DNA from: an uncultured Eubacteriales bacterium | Lineage (GTDB): Bacteria > Bacillota > Clostridia > Christensenellales > Borkfalkiaceae | Length of the DNA: 11,939 bases | Assembly: GCA_902766475.1 (NCBI GenBank) | Contig: CACXDQ010000018.1 | Span: 1-11,939 of the forward strand | Reading direction: 5' to 3' | Shown: piece by piece, positions 7,144 to 11,939 of the stretch | Numbering within the stretch: position 1 is the stretch's first letter | Layout of the letters: the number at the start of each line of letters is the position of its first letter | Program-made: the position numbers and the translations under genes | Notes under the pieces: model-generated | Databases searched by the model: none | Told to the model about the DNA's origin: nothing | What the model saw: the letters and a program-made list of their open reading frames with translations, nothing else

Positions 7144-8915
7144 AAGCCGTTACCCTCCTTATCTTCGAGTTTCTGAAGCTCTACCAAAGAGGCGTATTCC
7201 GGGCAACTTGAAATAAGCTCTTCATGCGTGCCGAACGCCGCTACCTCGCCGCCGCTTAAAAACATTATTCTGTCGAGCCGCTCCACCGTCGTAACTCTGT
7301 GAGCGATTATAATAGTGGTCTTGCCCTTTCTAGTTTGCCTTAAATTATCGAGTATGGTCTTTTCGGTTTCGGTATCGACGGCGGAAACGGAGTCGTCCAA
7401 AATGAGAATCGGAGCGTCTTTAAGTATCGCCCTCGCAATGGATATCCTCTGTTTCTGACCGCCAGAAACGGTAACGCCTCTTTCGCCTAAAACGGTGTCG
7501 TAACCGTCGGGGAATTTCTCTATATCGTCCGCAACGCAAGCGAGCCGAGCGGCTCTTTTTACGCCGTCGTCGTCGGGGAAATCCGTCGCAAAGGCTATGT
7601 TGTTCTTTATCGTGTCGGAAAAGAGAAAATTATCTTGCGGAACGTAAGCTATATTTCGCCTTACCGACTCTATCGTAAGCCCGTTTACGTCTTTTCCGTC
7701 GAGAAAAAGAGTTCCGTCCTCTACGTTATAAGTCCTCGTGATGAGGTCGGTCATAGTGCTTTTCCCGCTGCCTATCTTGCCGATAATACCTATATTTTCG
7801 CCCGCTTTTATATCGAACGAAACGTTATTTAAAATAATGCGCTTGCCTTGCGGATATGTAAAGGAAAGATTTTTAAAGGTTATCCCGCCAAAAAGCTCGC
7901 CGGCGTCGACCGCCCCATCTCTGTCCTTTACCGTCGGAACGGCGTCGAGAAGTTCGGTTATTCTGCCGAGGGACGCCTTGCCCCTCGAATGCATGTCTAT
8001 AAGCTCGGAAACAGCCATAATCGGCCATATTATCGATTCAAAATAGCCTATAAATTCAAGGAGAGATTCCGCCGAAATGTTCTTTTGCCATACGAGATAA
8101 CCGCCGAAGCCCATGATTATGCAGATAACGGACTCCACAAAAAGCGTTACCGCAACCCTTAGGGCGACGGACATCTTCGCAAAGTCCACGTTAGCCTTTT
8201 CGTTGTTTAAGTTGAGCTTTTTAAAATTCCAGAGTTCAACCCCTTCCTTGACGTATGCCTTTATTACGCTCAGCCCCGAAAAACACTCTTGCGCAAAGTC
8301 GGAGATTTTGGAGAACGCCTCTTCTTTAAGCTCCCACTTTTTCATCATATATTTGTTTAATATTGCGCCCACGACGCCCAGCGCCGCCATCGGTATCAAG
8401 CATAAAAGTGCGAGGAGGGGCTGAACCGAAAACATCTTGTACGCCGACAGCACGCCCAAAACGGTTGCGTCGACGAACATCATTACGCCCCAACCGAAAC
8501 ATTCCTCTATCGTGGCGACGTCGTTTGTAAAAAGCGACATCAGCGAGCCGACTTTGTTTTGAGAATAAAATTCCTGAGAGAGATCTCTCACTCTGTCGAA
8601 CATCTCTCTTTGAAGATTTTCCTGCGTTTTGACGCTCGCTCCGAAAAAGCAGATCCTCCACAGAAATCTGCCGACGAGAAGCATTGCGATAATTATCAGC
8701 ATCGGAAGGCATATATCGTTTAAAAGCACTTCCGTATCGAATACCCTAAGCCCCTCTTCGTCCGCAAAACCGGTGTTTATACCGAGAAGAAGTGTCTTGT
8801 ATATCTTCGGGATAAGGAGCTGAACGTAGTCTATGACGATGAGCGTAATTATCCCGATGACGAACAGATACAAGTATTTAAGATAATATTTATTGAGATA
8901 TTTACCGAAAACCAT
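7140..8915 (-). CDS. ABC exporter half-transporter, BmrC/YheI-like subunit with degenerate Walker B
   Basis: A 591-residue half-transporter with six predicted membrane helices (about residues 12-305) and an ATPase domain from about 345. Walker A is GKIGSGKST (379-387, lysine K385) and the signature is canonical SGGQ (484-487). Walker B reads ILILDDSVSAVD: the catalytic glutamate is replaced by aspartate, D508. This substitution marks the degenerate-site subunit of heterodimeric exporters such as BmrC, LmrC and TM287. Its Walker motifs would pair with the FSAGE signature of the downstream protein. Its own intact signature would pair with the complete Walker B of that protein. It is the second gene of the operon, 23 bp after degV, with AAAGG 7 bp before the ATG. 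Confidence 0.91.
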   Translation of the reverse strand: MVFGKYLNKYYLKYLYLFVIGIITLIVIDYVQLLIPKIYKTLLLGINTGFADEEGLRVFDTEVLLNDICLPMLIIIAMLLVGRFLWRICFFGASVKTQENLQREMFDRVRDLSQEFYSQNKVGSLMSLFTNDVATIEECFGWGVMMFVDATVLGVLSAYKMFSVQPLLALLCLIPMAALGVVGAILNKYMMKKWELKEEAFSKISDFAQECFSGLSVIKAYVKEGVELWNFKKLNLNNEKANVDFAKMSVALRVAVTLFVESVICIIMGFGGYLVWQKNISAESLLEFIGYFESIIWPIMAVSELIDMHSRGKASLGRITELLDAVPTVKDRDGAVDAGELFGGITFKNLSFTYPQGKRIILNNVSFDIKAGENIGIIGKIGSGKSTMTDLITRTYNVEDGTLFLDGKDVNGLTIESVRRNIAYVPQDNFLFSDTIKNNIAFATDFPDDDGVKRAARLACVADDIEKFPDGYDTVLGERGVTVSGGQKQRISIARAILKDAPILILDDSVSAVDTETEKTILDNLRQTRKGKTTIIIAHRVTTVERLDRIMFLSGGEVAAFGTHEELISSCPEYASLVELQKLEDKEGNGL

Positions 8916-8924
8916 AGACCGACC

Positions 8925-8937
8925 TTTAAATAATTAT
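8925..8937. repeat. 13-bp direct repeat, copy downstream of degV
   Basis: The sequence tttaaataattat occurs here, between the degV stop and the exporter start, and again at 9827-9839 just before degV. On the minus strand both copies lie 9-12 bp upstream of an ATG. Being AT-only, it could be chance. Confidence 0.4.
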
Positions 8938-8938
8938 T

Positions 8939-9814
8939 TCAGTTCAAGTAGTTATCGACGCAAATGCTTATTGCGAGCGCCCCGGCGCCTATATGGCACG
9001 CAACGCTAAGTGAAAGCGGATCGACAAATCTGAACGTAAGCCCGGGGAGCTGTTTTAAAATAAGCTCTTTAAACCTCAGCGCCTCTTCCTCGTTTTGGGT
9101 GTGAGCGACGGAAACCACCATCTTTCCACTATCGTATTCTTCACGGAATTCGCCCTCGACCTCTTCCCTTATCTTTTTTATCATGAGAGTTTTGGCTTGC
9201 CCCAAAGACATTGCCTGACCGAATTTTTCAAACTTATCCCCTCTCGTGTATAAAATGGGTTTTAAACGTAGCATATCGCCTATAAGCGCCGCCGCCGGCG
9301 AGATCCTCCCGCCCTTTTTAATGTATTTTAAGGTGTCGAGCATTATGTAGATGGAAGCCGTTTTGCCCGTCTTTTCGAGATATTCCTTTATCTCGGCGGC
9401 TGTCTTACCGAGTTTGACAAGCTCTACAGCCTCGTAAACGCTCTCTTTCTGCCCGACGGAAATGCGCCTGTTGTCTACAACTTCCACCTTTGCACCGAAC
9501 TTCTCGGCGTATCTCTTTGCGTTTTCGCAACTACTGCTAAGACCTCCCGACATCGGGATATAGACTATTTCGTCGAAATCTTTGAGGAGATCTTCCCACA
9601 GATTTTCGAGATACACTTCGGACGGCTGCGATGTTTTGACGTCCGCACCACCCTTTAACTTCTCGTAAAACTCGGCTTGAGTTATACTTATACCTTCCTC
9701 AAACTCTTCGCCGTTGACCGTGAAGGGCATGGGTATAACGAAAACGCCGAGCCCTTCCCCCTCTTCTTGCGTTAATCCCGAATTGGAATCGGTTATTATC
9801 TTGATCTTTTTCAT
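8939..9814 (-). CDS. DegV family fatty acid-binding protein
   Basis: A 291-residue cytosolic protein of the DegV family, which binds long-chain fatty acids. Some members are FakB subunits that present fatty acid to the kinase FakA for phosphorylation and use in phospholipids. Family marks are the N-terminal ITDSNSGL, the TSQPS motif (61-65), the SGGLSSS loop (serines 93-95), the KKGGRIS segment (168-172 for GGRIS) and the C-terminal HIGAGALAI, close to the usual HxGPGALG. No signal peptide is seen. Its ATG is preceded by GGAG 4 bp upstream. It is the first gene of the operon with the two exporter genes, so a lipid or lipid-like exporter substrate is possible but not shown. No FakA (DhaK/DhaL-type) gene is in the window. 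Whether it is a true FakB cannot be decided from sequence alone. Confidence 0.92.
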   Translation of the reverse strand: MKKIKIITDSNSGLTQEEGEGLGVFVIPMPFTVNGEEFEEGISITQAEFYEKLKGGADVKTSQPSEVYLENLWEDLLKDFDEIVYIPMSGGLSSSCENAKRYAEKFGAKVEVVDNRRISVGQKESVYEAVELVKLGKTAAEIKEYLEKTGKTASIYIMLDTLKYIKKGGRISPAAALIGDMLRLKPILYTRGDKFEKFGQAMSLGQAKTLMIKKIREEVEGEFREEYDSGKMVVSVAHTQNEEEALRFKELILKQLPGLTFRFVDPLSLSVACHIGAGALAISICVDNYLN

Positions 9815-9826
9815 ACTTCTCCATGT

Positions 9827-9839
9827 TTTAAATAATTAT
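9827..9839. repeat. 13-bp direct repeat, copy upstream of degV
   Basis: Second copy of tttaaataattat (the other is at 8925-8937); a 10-bp partial copy is at 9891-9900. On the minus strand it sits just upstream of the degV ribosome binding site. It could be an AT-rich translation enhancer, a binding site or chance. Confidence 0.4.
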
Positions 9840-9857
9840 AATAAAAAAGATATTATA

Positions 9858-9886
9858 ATTTTACAAGTATTATAAAACTATGTCAA
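9858..9886 (-). promoter_or_regulatory. Promoter for the degV-ABC exporter operon
   Basis: On the minus strand a perfect -35 TTGACA (9886..9881) is followed after 17 bp by TAAAAT (9863..9858). Two nearby TATAAT sequences have wrong spacing for this -35. Transcription would start near 9851, leaving a leader of about 37 nt before degV. Confidence 0.7.
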
Positions 9887-9916
9887 CAGTTTTAAATAAT
9901 ATTTTTCATAATAGAC

Positions 9917-9957
9917 AAAAAAAATGCGCTCGGCCGACTTAAAGTCGACCGAGCGCA
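9917..9957 (-). terminator. Rho-independent terminator after the unknown membrane protein gene
   Basis: A near-perfect hairpin (9925-9957, about 14-16 bp with one G-T wobble and a small TTTAA loop) is followed on the minus strand by eight T (9924..9917). It begins 5 bp after the stop at 9963 and separates that gene from the degV promoter. The plus strand has no T-run after it. Confidence 0.93.
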
Positions 9958-9962
9958 CCGTT

Positions 9963-11411
9963 TTACTGCTCTTTCTTTTGCTGTTTAAAGGAGTTGCGGA
10001 GCGGTCTGTAGAAAAGCCATATCACGAAGAGCGCTATCATGGCTATGAAAGAAACTATTCCGCCCGAGAAGAATTTAACGCTTACCGCACCCATTATCGC
10101 CGCAAACCCCTCTGGAGCCGTAGCGCCGAAAAGTGCGAATATATCGAACTTTGAAAGTGCTAAAACAAGAAGCGATGGGGTGAGCATAAACGTCTCGAAA
10201 GGTATCCAGCCGAGCCACATGGGAAGTTTGAGCTTGATGCACGGGTTTTTCATGAATGCCTTGAAAATTATCTTGATAATGAGATACGCCCAAGTTAAAA
10301 AGGTAAATACGATAAGTCCGCCGATACCCATTATGCCGTACATTATATACGTCGAATTTTCGTTTACGGAGTTCATTATTAAATTCTTTATAGCCGCCTT
10401 TATCTCCTCGACGGAATCTTCGCTTTTACCGTTTTCACCGCTTTCGGCGCTTTCGGCGCTGTCGGCGCTCTCCGCACTCTCTGTTTCCTGCGTTTCGCCC
10501 GCACTTTCGCCCTCTTCGGCGTATGCGGTTATCATCTTGCGGAGTTTCGGCGCTCTTTCAAGCGATGCCGTCGTTTCGACTTCTTTTTCTTTCTCGCCCT
10601 CGGTGGTCTTGTTTATATCCAAGCCGCCTTCTTTTAAAAATTTTGCAATCACGGATTCGACATCGATATTGCCGTTTTCGTCGGAAAAATTAGTGAGAAC
10701 GTCTTCGACCTTTTCCCTTATCTGCCGTTTGTCCTCTTCGGTGAGTTCTCCGCTAAGCTCTTCGGCATACTTGCTTTCTTTGAGTTTGTCGTACACATCG
10801 TCGATAACGTCCATCACCTCGTCGGTAATCGTTTCGACGGTTGCCTCGTCCGCAAGCAACGCATCGAGAATCTTATCTATATTTTCGTCCAAATACTCGT
10901 CGTCGATACCTATCTCGACAAGCACTTCGGCATAGTTCTCGCCCGATTCCGAAAGCGACTGTCTTATCGTGATCGTCGCAACGCCTTTTATAACGGCTTT
11001 TGCGACGGGCTTCATTACCTTATTTATCGTTTCGGTAAGGTCGTCTACCGCCTTGTCTACCGCCTTTTCGACTATTCTCGAAATGACGGACGGATCTCTC
11101 GTCATAAGCCCGTTGATAAAATCGGAAGTTTGAAATTCGAGCGTAAAGGAAAGGGTGAATTTCTCCTTTTTAAGCTCTTCCAAAAGGTCATGCACGATCT
11201 GCTTCACGTCCACGTCCGACTCTTCCTCTCCCTCGCCGTCTTGCTTATAATTGTTTTCAAACTGCGTGTAGAGATAATCTGAAAATTCTTCCGTAAACGT
11301 GATAGACGAAGTCATTCTGAAAAACGGAAAAATAAAATACCCTACAATCGCCGCAAGACTTACCATAACTATTATTATGTTGAAAATTGCGGCAGTCAAT
11401 CTTTTACCCAT
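9963..11411 (-). CDS. Membrane protein of unknown function with large acidic extracytoplasmic domain
   Basis: I do not recognise the family of this 482-residue protein. The visible plan is a short positive N-terminus (MGKRL), a membrane helix at about 7-29, a long hydrophilic region at about 30-350 rich in Glu and Asp and apparently helical, then three more hydrophobic helices at about 352-380, 400-425 and 440-468, and a basic C-terminus (RPLRNSFKQQKKEQ). The positive-inside rule puts both ends in the cytoplasm and the acidic region outside. A low-complexity Ser/Glu/Ala/Asp linker at about 300-335 (ESAESADSAESAES) separates the helical domain from the last three helices. The ATG has AAGGAG 11 bp upstream; a short overlapping frame starts at a closer ATG. 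It has its own promoter and terminator and is probably monocistronic. No catalytic motif was seen. Confidence 0.85.
   Translation of the reverse strand: MGKRLTAAIFNIIIVMVSLAAIVGYFIFPFFRMTSSITFTEEFSDYLYTQFENNYKQDGEGEEESDVDVKQIVHDLLEELKKEKFTLSFTLEFQTSDFINGLMTRDPSVISRIVEKAVDKAVDDLTETINKVMKPVAKAVIKGVATITIRQSLSESGENYAEVLVEIGIDDEYLDENIDKILDALLADEATVETITDEVMDVIDDVYDKLKESKYAEELSGELTEEDKRQIREKVEDVLTNFSDENGNIDVESVIAKFLKEGGLDINKTTEGEKEKEVETTASLERAPKLRKMITAYAEEGESAGETQETESAESADSAESAESGENGKSEDSVEEIKAAIKNLIMNSVNENSTYIMYGIMGIGGLIVFTFLTWAYLIIKIIFKAFMKNPCIKLKLPMWLGWIPFETFMLTPSLLVLALSKFDIFALFGATAPEGFAAIMGAVSVKFFSGGIVSFIAMIALFVIWLFYRPLRNSFKQQKKEQ
10442..10477. repeat. 9-bp tandem repeat encoding an Ala-Glu-Ser-type linker
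   Basis: Two perfect copies of tttcggcgc (10442-10450, 10451-10459) and two degenerate ones (to 10477) lie inside the unknown membrane protein gene. They encode the repeated AES/ADS-type linker. Copy number could vary by slippage without breaking the frame, since 9 is a multiple of 3. Confidence 0.65.
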
Positions 11412-11433
11412 ATTCTCATTTTCTCCTTGTAAA

Positions 11434-11517
11434 AACTCGCCTTATAGCGATACTTTATAAGCAAAACGGCACATTATACCTTTGCTTAATCTTATTATAT
11501 CACGAATAAGGCGAGTT
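11434..11517. repeat. 84-bp nested inverted repeat enclosing a promoter
   Basis: A perfect 12-bp inverted repeat has arms at 11434-11445 (aactcgccttat) and 11506-11517. Inside it, TATC/GATA continues the pairing after a small internal loop, and an 8-bp inverted repeat follows (taagcaaa at 11458-11465, tttgctta at 11481-11488, 15-nt loop). On the minus strand the distal arm runs into TTTTT. The outer left arm lies in the -35/-10 spacer of the promoter at 11494-11522. It may be a terminator for aspA read-through transcripts, an operator pair or a small palindromic element. Confidence 0.6.
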
Positions 11518-11522
11518 GTCAA
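11494..11522 (-). promoter_or_regulatory. Perfect-consensus promoter for the unknown membrane protein gene
   Basis: On the minus strand TTGACA (11522..11517), 17 bp and TATAAT (11499..11494): an exact sigma-70/sigma-A consensus. Transcription would start near 11487, at the left arm of the inner 8-bp inverted repeat, so the mRNA could begin with a stem-loop. The leader is about 76 nt. Confidence 0.85.
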
Positions 11523-11523
11523 T

Positions 11524-11553
11524 ATTTAATTTCACTTGATTTAATTTCACTTG
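11524..11553. repeat. 15-bp perfect tandem duplication at the aspA stop codon
   Basis: The unit atttaatttcacttg occurs at 11524-11538 and again at 11539-11553 with no mismatch. The copy at 11539-11553 contains the last aspA codons and the TGA stop; the other lies just beyond it, next to the -35 box of the following promoter. Confidence 0.85.
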
Positions 11554-11939
11554 TTTTCCGTCATTGCGTAAGGATCGAGTATCTTATCGAGCTTGTCCTC
11601 TTCCATAAGCCCGTATTCCAAGATGAGGTCCTTTACCCTCACGTTCTTTTTGAGGGCTTCCTTTGCAAGCTCCGCCGACTTCTTGTAGCCGAGGTACGGA
11701 CAGAGCGCCGTAACCACGCCCACGCTTCCGTAAACGAGATCCTCGCAATGCTCTTTATTTGCGATTATGCCCACGATACAGTTGTCGTGAAGGGTTTTTA
11801 TCGCATTGGTAAGGCACGTTACCGACTCAAACAATTTATAGAATATTACCGGCTCGAAAGCGTTCAATTCGAGTTGCCCGGCTTCCGCCGCCATGGAAAT
11901 AGTGAGGTCGTTGCCTATCGTTAAAAATGCGACTTGCGA
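11547..11939 (-). CDS. aspA: Aspartate ammonia-lyase (aspartase), C-terminal part only
   Basis: Reversible deamination of aspartate to fumarate and ammonia by a cytosolic tetramer of the fumarase/aspartase superfamily. The 130 visible residues, open at the right edge, begin SQVAFLTIGNDLTISMAAEAGQLELN. The run MAAEAGQLELNxxEPVI, then FESV, LTNA, CIVGIIANKEHCE and VTALCPYLGY, fits aspartase better than fumarase C, which has a GNFELN-type segment at the same place. The visible part is the C-terminal end of the helical domain and the small last domain. The signature loop GSSxMPxKxNP and the true start lie beyond the window, so an internal ATG at 11894 should not be taken as the start. The TGA stop lies within a 15-bp tandem duplication. 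No complete terminator follows apart from the long inverted repeat at 11434-11517. Confidence 0.88.
   Translation of the reverse strand, partial: SQVAFLTIGNDLTISMAAEAGQLELNAFEPVIFYKLFESVTCLTNAIKTLHDNCIVGIIANKEHCEDLVYGSVGVVTALCPYLGYKKSAELAKEALKKNVRVKDLILEYGLMEEDKLDKILDPYAMTENK

Noticed and set aside
10442..10477. Short repeats as a CRISPR-like array
   Set aside because: Units are 9 bp, contiguous, without spacers, and in frame within a coding region.
10039..10935. Ser-rich plus-strand open frame of about 298 codons
   Set aside because: It is the antisense of the Glu/Asp/Ser-rich gene at 9963-11411; the Ser richness follows from that codon composition, and no promoter or ribosome binding site supports it.
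11547..11894. A complete short gene starting at the ATG at 11894
   Set aside because: The frame continues to the window edge with aspartase-like residues (SQVAFLTIGNDLTIS) before that Met, which is internal to the MAAEAGQ motif.
11547..11939. Fumarase C identity for the right-edge gene
   Set aside because: The MAAEAGQLELN and ANKEHCE segments fit aspartase rather than fumarase; still worth confirming with the missing N-terminal part.

Overview
The window looks like chromosomal DNA of an uncultured Firmicutes/Clostridia-type bacterium. This rests on gene content, a heterodimeric ABC exporter with a DegV protein, GGAGG-like ribosome binding sites, TTGACA/TATAAT promoters and a standard genetic code with TGA used often as a stop. 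No close relative can be named from sequence alone. The composition is fairly uniform; no insertion sequence, prophage, CRISPR array, tRNA or rRNA was seen. All genes but one (tkt) lie on the minus strand.

Layout, left to right. (1) 1-3024, minus: a proS operon. Prolyl-tRNA synthetase is followed, with overlapping stop and start, by a CPBP-family membrane protease, and 9 bp later by a small membrane protein that runs off the left edge. (2) 3025-3231: an intergenic region with two divergent sigma-A-like promoters, one for proS and one for tkt. (3) 3232-5205, plus: transketolase, ended by a strong hairpin terminator that separates it from the convergent next operon. (4) 5263-9814, minus: a three-gene operon, degV, then two ABC exporter half-transporters overlapping by ATGA. 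The two halves form one consensus and one degenerate ATP site, as in BmrCD/TM287-288-type heterodimers. (5) 9917-11546, minus: a membrane protein of unknown function with a large acidic extracytoplasmic domain, with its own terminator and a perfect-consensus promoter. (6) 11547-11939, minus: the C-terminal part of an aspartate ammonia-lyase (aspartase), cut by the right edge.

Most of this is housekeeping: translation (proS), pentose phosphate metabolism (tkt) and aspartate to fumarate (aspA). The accessory elements are the CPBP protease, the exporter/DegV operon and the unknown membrane protein. The most unusual non-coding feature is at 11434-11553. A 12-bp inverted repeat encloses a perfect TTGACA-17-TATAAT promoter, with a smaller hairpin nested inside it, and lies just downstream of a 15-bp tandem duplication that includes the aspA stop codon. 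It may work as a terminator for aspA wrapped around the promoter of the next gene. No clearly new multi-gene system was found.
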